NCBI GenBank assembly: GCA_030595925.1
Contig: JAUVLC010000021.1
Coordinates: forward strand, 1 to 30,417
Source of the DNA: Clostridia bacterium
Lineage (GTDB): Bacteria; CBDUZB01; JAGLHV01
Direction: 5' to 3'
DNA length: 30,417 nucleotides
Shown here: positions 13,099-21,330 of the stretch, piece by piece
How positions within the stretch are numbered: the first letter of the stretch is position 1
Layout: each line of letters starts with the position of its first letter
Translations under genes and position numbers: made by a program
Notes under the pieces: generated by a model
What the model saw: the letters and a program-made list of their open reading frames with translations, nothing else
What the model was told of the DNA's origin: nothing
The model's database searches: none

Positions 13099-14337
13099 AT
13101 GGACAAAACACCTAAATCGTTAAGATTACAAATCGGTTTGTTTGGACGGACTAATGTGGGCAAGTCCAGTTTTCTTAATATGGTTGCCGGACAGGAAGTG
13201 GCCATAACCTCTACTGTTCCCGGAACGACTACGGATGTAGTAGAGAAAACAATGGAGCTGTTGCCTTTGGGACCGGTGGTTTTTTTAGATACCGCCGGGT
13301 TTAATGATTTGTCAACACTCGCCCAATTAAGAATGGAGAAAACAAAAAAAGTATTTAACCGGGCGGATGTTATTTTACTGGTAGTTGAAGCGAATATATG
13401 GAACGAATATGAAGAAGATATTTTAAGTCAGGCGGAGAAAAACAGAATACCGGTTATTATTGCAGTAAATAAGATTGACTTAAAGATTCCGGATAATGCA
13501 TTTATCGAGAGAATTAAAGAAAAAACAAAGAATTTTTTTCTTTGTTCCAGTACGGAATTAAAAAACAGAGATGATTATGTAGATGATTTAAAACGATGTT
13601 TAATGGAAACCTGTCCGGATGATTTTTTAAATCCTCCGGCTTTAATCGGGGATTTATTGCCTTCCGGCGGGTTAGCAATATTAATCGTTCCCATAGATTT
13701 AGAGGCACCCAAAGGAAGGATTATTTTGCCCCAGGTACAAACAATCAGGGATGCTTTAGATAACGATGCTGCTTGCTTAATTGTTAAAGAAAGGGAATAT
13801 GCTCACTTACTGGATAATTTAAAAAGTCCTCCGGATATTGTAGTCTGTGATTCCCAGGTGGTATTGAAAATGATGGCTGATACGCCTAAAAATATAAAAA
13901 GTACAACTTTTTCCATTCTTTTTGCCCGCTATAAATCCAGTTTAGTAGAGGCGGTAAGGAATGTTTTAGTTATCGATAATCTAAAACCGGGGGATAAAGT
14001 TTTAATTGCCGAAGCTTGCAGTCATCATCCTGTAGAGGATGATATCGGGCGGGTAAAAATTCCCCGCTGGTTAAGGCAATATGTGGGTGGTGATTTAAAG
14101 ATAGATACTTGTGCGGGAAGAGATTATCCGGATAATTTAAAGGATTATAAACTGATTATCCATTGCGGGGGGTGTATGCTTACCCGCAGGGAGGTTTTAG
14201 TTAGATTTCGGCAGGGCAAAGAAGGTAGTGTTCCCATAACTAATTATGGGGTTTGTATTTCTTTTTTGCAGGGAGTACTGGAACGGGCTCTTTCTCCTTT
14301 TCCGGCGGCTCTGGATGTTTTTAGAGAGGGAAAATAA
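13099..14337 (+). CDS. hydF: [FeFe] hydrogenase maturation GTPase HydF
   Basis: The protein has 412 residues. N-terminal Era/TrmE-like GTPase: G1 GRTNVGKSS (about 16-24), G2 region TSTVPGTTTDVV, G3 DTAGFND, G4 NKID. A dimerisation domain follows (about 180-270), and a C-terminal cluster domain with C307-x-H309 and H355-C-x2-C359 (HCGGC) matches the CxH...HCxxC ligands. HydF is the scaffold on which the 2Fe subcluster is built before transfer to HydA. The ATG at 13099 is the first possible start after an in-frame TGA (13081-13083) and gives the usual N-terminus. Its ribosome-binding site is unusual (see 13034-13098). Confidence 0.95.
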   Translation: MDKTPKSLRLQIGLFGRTNVGKSSFLNMVAGQEVAITSTVPGTTTDVVEKTMELLPLGPVVFLDTAGFNDLSTLAQLRMEKTKKVFNRADVILLVVEANIWNEYEEDILSQAEKNRIPVIIAVNKIDLKIPDNAFIERIKEKTKNFFLCSSTELKNRDDYVDDLKRCLMETCPDDFLNPPALIGDLLPSGGLAILIVPIDLEAPKGRIILPQVQTIRDALDNDAACLIVKEREYAHLLDNLKSPPDIVVCDSQVVLKMMADTPKNIKSTTFSILFARYKSSLVEAVRNVLVIDNLKPGDKVLIAEACSHHPVEDDIGRVKIPRWLRQYVGGDLKIDTCAGRDYPDNLKDYKLIIHCGGCMLTRREVLVRFRQGKEGSVPITNYGVCISFLQGVLERALSPFPAALDVFREGK

Positions 14338-14363
14338 GGTAATATAAATTTAATTTTTTGTTT

Positions 14364-14429
14364 GGTAGTCGCAGGCTTTAGCCTGCGTTCTTGACGGAGA
14401 AATTACGCAGGCTAAAGCCTGCGGCTACC
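14364..14429. repeat. REP inverted pair between hydF and hydG
   Basis: REP a 14364-14387 (GGTAG foot, CGCAGGC-TTTA-GCCTGCG) and inverted REP b 14406-14429 are separated by 18 nt, so the whole can fold as one long cruciform or hairpin. The gap of 184 bp between hydF and hydG holds this and an AT-rich leader. Confidence 0.9.
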
Positions 14430-14521
14430 TAAAGCTTGAAAAACCCAAAGGGTGAGCACTTGTCCGCCTGAGAAGGAAGTCCACCCCTACGCGAAAAAAA
14501 CTTAAAAAAGAGGGTAAAAAA

Positions 14522-16033
14522 ATGGAAAGAACATTAGATGATTATCAAGAGTGGATACGAAATAAAATAAAGAAAGATGAATATGAAAAATATTTAAATG
14601 AGGGTAAAGATTTTATTAATGAAGAAGAAATTGTGGAAAAATTACGAACGGAAAAAAAAGCCGATGGTAAAAAAGTAAGGGATATTTTACAAAAGTCATT
14701 AGCTGTTCAAATCTTAACCCCGGAAGAGACAGCAACTCTTTTAAATGTAGAGGATAAGGAATTGTGGCAGGAAATGCAGGATGTTGCCTCTAAGGTCAAG
14801 AAAAAAGTTTATGATAACCGTATCGTTACGTTTGCTCCTCTATATTTGAGTAATCTTTGTGTAAATAATTGCCTTTATTGTGCCTTTAGAAAAGACAATA
14901 CTATAGTAAAAAGAAGAAAGCTTAATTTGGAAGAGGTAAAAAAAGAAACCCAGGTATTAACCGGGGAAATAGGGCATAAACGATTGATTGTTGTTTATGG
15001 GGAACATCCCGAGACGGATGTAGATTATATGATGGAAAGCATTAAAGCTATTTATAGCGTTAAAGAAAAAACAAAAAGCGGCTGGGGACAAATCCGACGG
15101 GTGAATGTAAATGCCGCTCCTTTATCTATCGAAAAACTCAAAGAATTGAAAAAAGTAGGGCTGGGTACTTTTCAGGTGTTTCAGGAAACTTACCATCATC
15201 AGACTTACCGGAAAGTACATTCCCCGGGAACAATAAAAGGAGATTATAACTGGCGTCTTTATTGTATGCATCGGGCTATGGAGGCAGGAATAGATGATGT
15301 AGGGATTGGGGTTCTTTTTGGTTTATATGATTGGAGATTTGAAGCAATGGGTTTGTTGTATCATGCCCGGGAATTAGAAAAGAAGTTTGGGGTAGGACCG
15401 CATACCATTTCTTTTCCCCGGCTGGAGCCGGCGTCTAATACTCCCTTTAATCAACAGTCGGAATATAAGGTAAGTGATGACGATTTTAAAAAATTAATTA
15501 CAGTAATCAGATTGGCTGTCCCTTATACCGGAATGATTCTTACTGCCCGGGAGTCGGCCCAGGTAAGAAGGGAAGTACTGGATTTAGGATGTACTCAGAC
15601 GGATGCGTCTACCCGTATCGGAATTGGTGCATATAGTGACCGCTATACTACACAGGAAGGGGAAAGACAGCAGTTTATTCTGGGGGATACCAGGAGTTTG
15701 GATGAGGTAATTAGAGAATTAGCCGAAAGAGGCTATATTACTTCCTTTTGTACTGCCGGATATAGATGTGGGAGAACAGGGGATAAGATTATGAAGCTTT
15801 TAAGAACAGGGCAAGAAGGAAAATTTTGCAAATTAAATGCTGTTCTTACTTTTAGGGAATGGCTTGACGATTTTGCCAGTGAGGAAACCAAAATTTCCGG
15901 TGAGGTAATTATTAATAAAGAGATAGAAGAAATTAAGAAAAAGATACCGACTTTTTATCCTAAACTTATGGAGTATTATGAAAAGATTAAAAAAGGAGAG
16001 AGGGATCTTTATCTTTATCTGCCTGTGTCATAA
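14522..16033 (+). CDS. hydG: Radical SAM tyrosine lyase HydG
   Basis: The protein has 503 residues. Radical SAM cluster motif C113-x3-C117-x2-C120 (NLCVNNCLYCAF), then the TIM-barrel with GEHPETDVDYM and VNVNAAPLSIEKL, and the ThiH/BATS-type C-terminus. HydG splits tyrosine to make the CO and CN ligands of the H cluster. The C-terminal auxiliary-cluster segment reads C410-TAGYR-C416-GRTGDK...GKFC rather than the textbook CTACYR (C-x2-C). Gly replaces the second cysteine and a Cys lies three residues later. The stop codon lies in a 29-bp repeat shared with 29281-29309. GAGGG precedes the ATG. Confidence 0.93.
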   Translation: MERTLDDYQEWIRNKIKKDEYEKYLNEGKDFINEEEIVEKLRTEKKADGKKVRDILQKSLAVQILTPEETATLLNVEDKELWQEMQDVASKVKKKVYDNRIVTFAPLYLSNLCVNNCLYCAFRKDNTIVKRRKLNLEEVKKETQVLTGEIGHKRLIVVYGEHPETDVDYMMESIKAIYSVKEKTKSGWGQIRRVNVNAAPLSIEKLKELKKVGLGTFQVFQETYHHQTYRKVHSPGTIKGDYNWRLYCMHRAMEAGIDDVGIGVLFGLYDWRFEAMGLLYHARELEKKFGVGPHTISFPRLEPASNTPFNQQSEYKVSDDDFKKLITVIRLAVPYTGMILTARESAQVRREVLDLGCTQTDASTRIGIGAYSDRYTTQEGERQQFILGDTRSLDEVIRELAERGYITSFCTAGYRCGRTGDKIMKLLRTGQEGKFCKLNAVLTFREWLDDFASEETKISGEVIINKEIEEIKKKIPTFYPKLMEYYEKIKKGERDLYLYLPVS

Positions 16034-16054
16034 TCAATGTAGTTGCCCAATTTA
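16026..16054 (+). repeat. 29-bp repeat end that supplies the hydG stop
   Basis: This segment (TGTCATAATCAATG...CCCAATTTA) is a perfect inverted match to 29281-29309, the outer end of the MITE at 29128-29290. It starts inside the hydG coding region, overlaps the TCA-TAA end of the gene, and is followed by a remnant (GATTGGGCGG, 16077-16086). Confidence 0.8.
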
Positions 16055-16113
16055 CTTGTCTATCCTTAATTTGGATGATTGGGCGGAATGGATAATAATA
16101 TGATGTCTCATAA

Positions 16114-16244
16114 AGAGATTGTTGAAAAACGGTAGCCAACGGCTTTAGCCGGCGAATTTTTTTGCTGATTATTACTAAATATTACCACTTTTTCACGCAA
16201 ACTAAAGTTTGCGACTACCAAATTCGTATTTTTCAACAATTTCT
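16114..16244. mobile_element. 131-bp MITE with internal REP pair
   Basis: Terminal inverted repeats AGAGATTGTTGAAAAA (16114-16129) and TTTTTCAACAATTTCT (16229-16244), one mismatch. Inside are two diverged REP hairpins in inverted orientation (16131-16154 and 16196-16219) with GTAG feet. A second 131-bp copy lies inverted at 28966-29096. The right flank (to about 16322) carries the arm TTGTGACACAGTCTCC / AAGTGCGGAATGGCAGAATG common to several repeat loci here. The 16034-16368 gap otherwise holds no gene. Confidence 0.8.
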
Positions 16245-16368
16245 AAATGAGGCAACTACAATCGTTTTAAAAATCATAATTGTGACACAGTCTCCAAGTG
16301 CGGAATGGCAGAATGTGTTATTTTGCAGGACTCTTTATCTTTAAATTTTTTAAAAATAGGTGGGAAAA

Positions 16369-17295
16369 ATGAATGTTTTGGTTACCGGAGCTACCGGGTT
16401 TGTCGGTAGAAATTTAGTGCAGGAATTAGCTCAGCGTAGAGAATATAAAAATATATTTTGTCTGGTAAGGAATGAAAAGAAAGCCGCGAGATTGGAACCT
16501 TTTGAGGTGAAATTAATTTATGCTGATATTACCCGGAAAGATACTTTAGAAGAAATAAAAAAAGAAAAAATAGATGTTGTTTTTCACTGTGCCGGATATG
16601 TAGGGAATAAAATAAAGTTATTAGAGAAGATAAATGTTTTGGGTACGGAAAACATTTGCGAGTTATCCCGGCAGTTAAAAGTAGAAAGAATGGTTTATCT
16701 CAGTTCCATCGCGGTAGTAAGCGGGAATAAGCAGATTCCTTTAACCGAAGATTTACCTTATAAGGCAACGGGCCTTTACGGCCAATCAAAAATAGAAGCG
16801 GAAAAAAAAGTATTGGAATTTCGCCGAAATGGATTGAGGGTTGTAATCATAAGGCCCTGTATGATTTACGGGGAGGAAGAGCCGCATTTATTAAAATTTC
16901 TTTGTTTTTTATTAGAATATAAGTTGTTACCTTTAGTTGATGAAGGAAAAAGAAAACTACATCTGGTTTACATGAAAAACGTAATAGAACTGATGCTTTA
17001 TTCCCTTAGAAAAGAAGAGTTTTTAAAAGATACTTTTTTTATAGCGGACAATGAGGTTTTGAGTGTGAAAGAAATTTTCGATACGATAACTAATATAGCA
17101 GGGGTTTCTTCCGCCTGGAATGTTCCTGTGCTTCTAAAGCCGGTATTTTTAAATATTCCTTTTTTACGCAGGGGAATAAAGTTTTTTCTTAAAGATAGAA
17201 TATATAGTATAGAAAAAATTAAGTCTTTAGATTTTACTCCTTCTTATCCGGCAAAGTCCGGTTTCGAACAAAGTGTACGGTATTTTATAAAATGA
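16369..17295 (+). CDS. NAD-dependent epimerase/dehydratase (extended SDR)
   Basis: The protein has 308 residues from the ATG at 16369, chosen because AGGTGGG sits just upstream; a GTG at 16360 lies on top of that site. The Rossmann motif TGATGFVGRNLV is at the N-terminus, DITRKDTLEEI holds a conserved Asp, VFHCAGYVG marks strand 4, and YGQSKIEAEKK gives the catalytic Y-x3-K. Substrate unknown; family members act on sugar nucleotides, sterols or lipids. It overlaps hydE by 4 nt (ATGA) and sits between hydG and hydE, an unusual place for such an enzyme. A maturation role should not be assumed. Confidence 0.85.
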   Translation: MNVLVTGATGFVGRNLVQELAQRREYKNIFCLVRNEKKAARLEPFEVKLIYADITRKDTLEEIKKEKIDVVFHCAGYVGNKIKLLEKINVLGTENICELSRQLKVERMVYLSSIAVVSGNKQIPLTEDLPYKATGLYGQSKIEAEKKVLEFRRNGLRVVIIRPCMIYGEEEPHLLKFLCFLLEYKLLPLVDEGKRKLHLVYMKNVIELMLYSLRKEEFLKDTFFIADNEVLSVKEIFDTITNIAGVSSAWNVPVLLKPVFLNIPFLRRGIKFFLKDRIYSIEKIKSLDFTPSYPAKSGFEQSVRYFIK

Positions 17296-18260
17296 ATAAA
17301 AAAGAAATTCTGGAATATCTCAAAAGTCGTAAAATATCTCCTTTCCTGAACGAAGCGGATAAAATAAGAAAGTCATATTGTGGGGATGAGGTTTTTATTC
17401 GGGGGATTATTGAGTTTTCCAATGTTTGTGTGCGTAATTGTTTATATTGTGGCTTAAGAAGAGACAATAAAAAAATAAAACGTTATCGAATGCAGCCGGA
17501 GGAAATAATAGAGTGTGCCTTTAAAATAATAGAAAAAGGGATAAAAACAATAGTTCTACAATCAGGGGATGATTTTTATTATACCCGGGAAATGATTGGC
17601 GGGATTATCAGTAAGATTAAGAAAAAATACCCTTGGGTAGCCATTACTTTATCTATCGGGGAAAGGCCCTTAAAAGAATATAAAACCTTTAGAGATTACG
17701 GAGCGGACAGATATTTGCTTAAGACAGAGACGATGAACGCTAAACTTTATCAACGGTTACATCCGGGCCAGAGTTTATCTGCCCGATTAAAAATTTTGGA
17801 TTATTTGAAAAAGTTGGATTTTCAGGTGGGGGCGGGATGTATTGTCGGCCTTCCCGGACAGACACTGGATGATTTAGTCGAGGATATTTTATTTTTAAAA
17901 AAATCCCATTTTACTATGGCCGGAATAGGGCCTTTTATTCCGCAGGGAGAAACCCCTTTAAAAAATTTTCCTCAGGGAAAATTAAAATTAACCTTGAAAG
18001 TTCTGGCATTAGCCCGTATTGCAACTAAAAAGACTCACCTTCCGGCAACAACTGCTTTAGCTACAATTAATCCGCAAAAAGGGCTGGTATTAGGCCTAAG
18101 GGCAGGGTGTAATGTGATTATGCCTGATTTTACCCCGGGAAATTATAGGAAAAAATATGAAATTTATGACCATAAAGTAAAAGTCACATTAAGCAATGCG
18201 AAAAAAATAATTTTACAGGCGAAAAGAAAACTTTGTTTAAATAGAGGAGATGCTTTTTAA
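17292..18260 (+). CDS. hydE: [FeFe] hydrogenase maturation radical SAM protein HydE
   Basis: The protein has 322 residues. Radical SAM motif C46-x3-C50-x2-C53 (VCVRNCLYCGLRRDN) at the usual place for HydE, then QSGDDFYYT, LSIGERPLKEYK and the LLKTETMNAKLYQRLHPG stretch typical of HydE. It ends near GLRAGCNVIMPDFTPGNYR. HydE acts after HydG in forming the dithiomethylamine bridge of the H cluster. It overlaps the SDR gene by 4 nt, so the two are co-translated. Only the N-terminal cluster is clearly predicted; I see no second cluster motif, as is common in HydE. Confidence 0.93.
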   Translation: MNKKEILEYLKSRKISPFLNEADKIRKSYCGDEVFIRGIIEFSNVCVRNCLYCGLRRDNKKIKRYRMQPEEIIECAFKIIEKGIKTIVLQSGDDFYYTREMIGGIISKIKKKYPWVAITLSIGERPLKEYKTFRDYGADRYLLKTETMNAKLYQRLHPGQSLSARLKILDYLKKLDFQVGAGCIVGLPGQTLDDLVEDILFLKKSHFTMAGIGPFIPQGETPLKNFPQGKLKLTLKVLALARIATKKTHLPATTALATINPQKGLVLGLRAGCNVIMPDFTPGNYRKKYEIYDHKVKVTLSNAKKIILQAKRKLCLNRGDAF

Positions 18261-18319
18261 ATAGAGAATTATTTTTTTCTTGCCTTAAAAATGGATATAA
18301 AGTAAAATCGAAAAAGAAT

Positions 18320-18516
18320 TGAGAGAATTTGGTAGCCGCAGGCTTTAGCCTGCGTGGGGAAAGGAGACACAGATTACCTTTTAATTGTTATAATTGCTCG
18401 TTTGGTGGAGTATGAGTTTAAAAGATTCGTTGGATTTTGATTTAGAATAAATTATTATATAAAAACGTTCGCCTAAGGCGGACGACTACCGAAAAATAAA
18501 ACATTTTTTATATTAC
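18320..18516 (+). mobile_element. Internally deleted derivative of the RAYT element
   Basis: Left part (REP 18331-18354, then GACACAGATTACCTTTT) matches the beginning of the RAYT gene at 22120. The right part from about 18407 (TTCGTTGGATTTTGATTTAG, 18427-18446, then a diverged REP 18466-18490 and the end ACATTTTTTATATTAC) matches its last codons and right end. About 360 bp of the middle, including the HUH active site, is gone. It fills most of the hydE-phoH gap; the ATG of the PhoH gene follows 24 nt after its end. Confidence 0.8.
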
Positions 18517-18540
18517 TAAAAATAAAATAAGGAGAAAGTG

Positions 18541-19851
18541 ATGATAAAAAATTTTGTTCTGGATACAAATGTTTTACTTCATGATACTGATTGTATAAAC
18601 AGTTTTGCGGATAATAAGGTTACCGTTCCCATAGCAGTGATTGAGGAGTTGGATAAATTAAAAAGGTCTCCCGATGAAAGGGGAAGAAATGCCCGAATGA
18701 TTGCCCATAAAATAGATGATCTTCGTGTTAAGGGAAAATTAAATGAAGGGGTGCCCTTGGAAGAGGGCGGTGTTTTTAAAGTAGAGATTGATCCTTCCGG
18801 AGAGAAAATGTCTTATAAATCAAAAAATTTTTCCCCTGATACCCGTATTCTTCATACGGCCATGTCTTTGCAGGAAAAAGGGGAAAATGTCGTTTTTATT
18901 ACCAAGGATATAAATTTAAGGATAAGGGCGGAAGCAGTGGGCCTGACCGTTCAAAATTACGAAAAAGAGAAAGTTGATGTGGAGACCTTGTATTCCGGGT
19001 ATAGAACTATTAAAGTTGAAAAAGAAGTGATTGATCAATTTTTTAAAGATAAAAAAATTAAAGCGGATAAATTAGGCAAGTTTTCTCCTAATGAATTTGT
19101 TATCCTTAAAGACGGGCAAAATGATTCCCATTCAGCACTTTTAAGGTATGATCAAAAAAGCGGTTATTTTGTGTCGCTTGCTCATAAGAAAACGGTTCCC
19201 TGGGGAATAAAACCGTTAAACAAGGAGCAAAGATTTGCTCTGGAGTTGCTGTTAAGTGAGGAGATCAAATTAGTGACACTGGTGGGGGTTGCCGGTTCGG
19301 GAAAGACATTGCTTTCCATTGCCTGTGGATTACAGCAAACAATTGATAAACAAAGTTACCGCCGTTTACTTATTTGCCGTCCGATTATTCCCATGGGGAA
19401 AGACCTTGGTTTCTTGCCGGGCACCAAGGAGGAAAAATTACAGGAATGGATGGGAGCAATAAATGATAATTTGGATTTTCTTTTTGAAAGGAATAATCCT
19501 TCTTCCGGGGTTAAAAAAAGCAGTCAATATCTTTTTGATACAGGAAAAATTGAAATAGAAGCATTAACTTATCTGCGGGGGAGAACGTTGCCTCAGCAAT
19601 ATATCATTATTGATGATGCTCAAAATCTAACCCCCTTAGAAATAAAAACTATTGTTAGTCGGGCAGGAAAAGATACCAAAGTAGTATTAACCGGGGATCC
19701 TTATCAGATAGATAATCCCTACCTTGATATTGCCAGTAATGGATTGACTTATGTTGTAGAGAGATTTAAAGGGCAGGAATTATTCGGAAATGTAACCTTT
19801 GTTAAGAGCGAGAGAAGTGAATTAGCCGCTTTAGCTGCGGCATTACTGTAA
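18541..19851 (+). CDS. PIN-PhoH family RNA-processing ATPase
   Basis: The protein has 436 residues from the ATG at 18541 (GGAG upstream; a GTG just before it is less likely). N-terminal PIN nuclease domain (about 1-140) has FVLDTNVLLHD, PIAVIEELDKLKRS and DTRILHTA / VVFITKDINLRIRA, supplying the acidic metal-binding residues. The C-terminal PhoH domain (about 225-436) has Walker A GVAGSGKT, CRPIIPMGKDLGFLPG and the Walker B-like IIIDDAQN, and ends with TGDPYQIDNPY. This is the YlaK/PhoH2 arrangement, linked in the literature to RNA unwinding and cleavage, often beside or as a toxin-like module. No partner gene is seen here. Confidence 0.9.
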   Translation: MIKNFVLDTNVLLHDTDCINSFADNKVTVPIAVIEELDKLKRSPDERGRNARMIAHKIDDLRVKGKLNEGVPLEEGGVFKVEIDPSGEKMSYKSKNFSPDTRILHTAMSLQEKGENVVFITKDINLRIRAEAVGLTVQNYEKEKVDVETLYSGYRTIKVEKEVIDQFFKDKKIKADKLGKFSPNEFVILKDGQNDSHSALLRYDQKSGYFVSLAHKKTVPWGIKPLNKEQRFALELLLSEEIKLVTLVGVAGSGKTLLSIACGLQQTIDKQSYRRLLICRPIIPMGKDLGFLPGTKEEKLQEWMGAINDNLDFLFERNNPSSGVKKSSQYLFDTGKIEIEALTYLRGRTLPQQYIIIDDAQNLTPLEIKTIVSRAGKDTKVVLTGDPYQIDNPYLDIASNGLTYVVERFKGQELFGNVTFVKSERSELAALAAALL

Positions 19852-19859
19852 GGGGTAAA

Positions 19860-19897
19860 TTTCTTTATCATTAAAGAAAGGAAAAAATTTTCTTTAA
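19860..19897. terminator. Possible shared terminator between converging genes
   Basis: Two overlapping stems (TTTCTTTA / TAAAGAAA, 19860-19879; TTAAAGAAA / TTTCTTTAA, 19871-19897) lie between phoH (+) and the membrane-protein gene (-). Neither is followed by a clean T-run, so termination is only likely from position and symmetry. Confidence 0.35.
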
Positions 19898-20505
19898 GCA
19901 TTAGAATTGGAAGGATGAGGTATCACTAACAAAGGGAAAATAATATCACTGCTGCAGCATGGAATCCAGACGGCAAGAAACAAAAAGAAAAAAACAGTAG
20001 TATAAGAAATCCATCCCAAAGATCCGCCTATTGCCATTATAATGTGGAATAATGATGCCCAGGTACTTAACAAGACATGGCCAAAATGAGGTAATTTAGT
20101 AGTTGGTTTAAAATAGCTGAGAAAAATACCTAAAAAAGCCAGTGGATTTACTAAATACCATTTTTCAATAAAACCCAGATGTAAACCCCTGTTGGGCATT
20201 TGTAGTAAGGTTTCCCCTATATAAGGAATCAGACAATCACTCAAAGTGGCGATACCGATTGAACCTGAATATCCGATTAAAATCAAAATCCAAAGTTTCC
20301 TTTTTCCCTGTGTGTGTATTTTATACATTGATGCGGTAGCAAAAGCACTTAGGATTACATGCAGAGGATGTAGTAGATAAAAAATGGTATGAGATGTATT
20401 TTGGGAAATATTTTGACAGAGGAACATAATAATAATTCCGGTAGATGCTCCCATAAGGGTAAAAGGTGCGTGGTTTTTTAGTTCTTTAATGATTAATTTA
20501 AACAC
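19894..20505 (-). CDS. Hypothetical multi-spanning membrane protein, Fur-linked
   Basis: The protein has 203 residues with about five or six membrane segments (FTLMGASTGIIIMFLC, LLHPLHVILSAFATASMY, WILILIGYSGSIGIATL, PLAFLGIFLSYF, ASLFHIIMAIGGSLGWI, TTVFFFLFLAVWIPCC). Possible metal ligands occur as HPLHV, DCLIPY, H in GLHLGF and the CCSSD near the C-terminus. GTG start follows GAGG. It lies downstream of the Fur-family gene on the same strand with a 60-nt gap, so a metal-related role is possible but not shown. I do not recognise the family. Confidence 0.7.
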   Translation of the reverse strand: MFKLIIKELKNHAPFTLMGASTGIIIMFLCQNISQNTSHTIFYLLHPLHVILSAFATASMYKIHTQGKRKLWILILIGYSGSIGIATLSDCLIPYIGETLLQMPNRGLHLGFIEKWYLVNPLAFLGIFLSYFKPTTKLPHFGHVLLSTWASLFHIIMAIGGSLGWISYTTVFFFLFLAVWIPCCSSDIIFPLLVIPHPSNSNA

Positions 20506-20565
20506 TTTTTCCTCATTATTTATAAATAGAAATAAAGTTCAGTTAGAAAATAAAAAAACTGATAT

Positions 20566-20976
20566 TTATTGACAATTAGGACACAACCCTTCCAATTGTA
20601 AGGAATGGCTTAATATTTTAAATCCGTTTATTGTTTTTTGTTTGAAAAGATTACGATTAGAAAATTCTCCTACTTTTCCACATTTAATACAGATTATATG
20701 ATGATGATGCTGACTGTTTTTTGCTTTGCATAATCCATAATAAAGTTTTCGGTCCGGTCGTTGGATTTTTGTCAGTATCCCGCATTTTACGAAAGATTCT
20801 AAATTTCTGTAAATACTGGGTAAACCTACATGTTTAAACTTTTTCTTTAATCCATTCCGGACTGTTTCAGGGGTTAAAAAACGCTCTTTGCTCAGAAAAA
20901 AATCAATGATAGCCTTTCTCCTGGGAGTAAGCTTTAGTTTTTTCTTACGCAACATGGTTAAGTAAAGTTCTTTCAT
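20566..20976 (-). CDS. Fur-family metal-responsive regulator
   Basis: The protein has 136 residues. Winged-helix N-terminus with LTPRRKAIIDFFLSKERFLTPETV and GLPSIYRNLESFVKCGIL (about 15-70), then the HHHHIICIKCGKVGEF metal-binding region and a final GLCPNCQ. The two C-x2-C pairs (CIKC and CPNC) form the structural zinc site of Fur, Zur and PerR proteins; which metal or signal it senses cannot be told. Its promoter carries an AT-rich dyad (21026-21037) that could be its own operator, and it precedes a membrane protein gene on the same strand. Confidence 0.88.
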   Translation of the reverse strand: MKELYLTMLRKKKLKLTPRRKAIIDFFLSKERFLTPETVRNGLKKKFKHVGLPSIYRNLESFVKCGILTKIQRPDRKLYYGLCKAKNSQHHHHIICIKCGKVGEFSNRNLFKQKTINGFKILSHSLQLEGLCPNCQ

Positions 20977-21017
20977 TGTTATTCCCCAAATCCAAATAGA
21001 AACTATTTTCGTTTATG

Positions 21018-21046
21018 ACTTTACCAAATAATTATTTCTTTGTCAA
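21018..21046 (-). promoter_or_regulatory. Promoter and candidate operator of the fur-like gene
   Basis: On the minus strand TTGACA (21046-21041) and TAAAGT (21023-21018) are 17 bp apart. The spacer contains the perfect 12-bp palindrome AAATAATTATTT (21026-21037), similar in style to Fur/PerR boxes. Autoregulation is inferred. Confidence 0.5.
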
Positions 21047-21058
21047 CTTTAAAAATAC

Positions 21059-21088
21059 TTGATAAAGAGTAAGATGTTTTGCTATACT
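21059..21088 (+). promoter_or_regulatory. Promoter of the small-protein/nucleotidyltransferase module
   Basis: TTGATA (21059-21064) and TATACT (21083-21088) with an 18-bp spacer, 26 nt before the ATG at 21115. The homologous module at 28 kb has the same hexamers with a 17-bp spacer. Confidence 0.7.
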
Positions 21089-21114
21089 ATTTATGTAAAC
21101 TTAGGGGAAATCAA

Positions 21115-21330
21115 ATGAATAAAAAAAATAAATTATACGGGAAAAAATTTAGTTCCTTAAAAAAACTGGAAGAATCTTTTGTTGAACAGCAACTGTCTTT
21201 ATCTCCTGAAGAAAAATTATCGGTTGTGCAATATCTCAGAGAGCAATATTATAAGATTAAAGGGATTAAGCCCCAAAGAATAGATAAAACAATCACTTTT
21301 AAAGGCACAATGAAAAGGTTAAAGAAATGA
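21115..21330 (+). CDS. Small protein paired with a nucleotidyltransferase (antitoxin-like position)
   Basis: The protein has 71 residues from the ATG at 21115; an upstream frame start at 21079 overlaps the -10 box and is rejected. It is basic at both ends and has a central amphipathic motif LSPEEKLSVVQYLREQYYKIKGIKP. The same motif (LTPEERLDTLQYLREQFYKIR) is in the paralogue at 28043. Its stop overlaps the start of the nucleotidyltransferase gene by 4 nt (ATGA). Such tight small-protein/DUF6036-type pairs look like toxin-antitoxin modules, but function is not shown. Confidence 0.65.
   Translation: MNKKNKLYGKKFSSLKKLEESFVEQQLSLSPEEKLSVVQYLREQYYKIKGIKPQRIDKTITFKGTMKRLKK

Noticed and set aside
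16162-16344. Plus-strand frame of 60 codons
   Set aside because: Lies within the 131-bp MITE and its flank; no ribosome-binding site and no family-like features.
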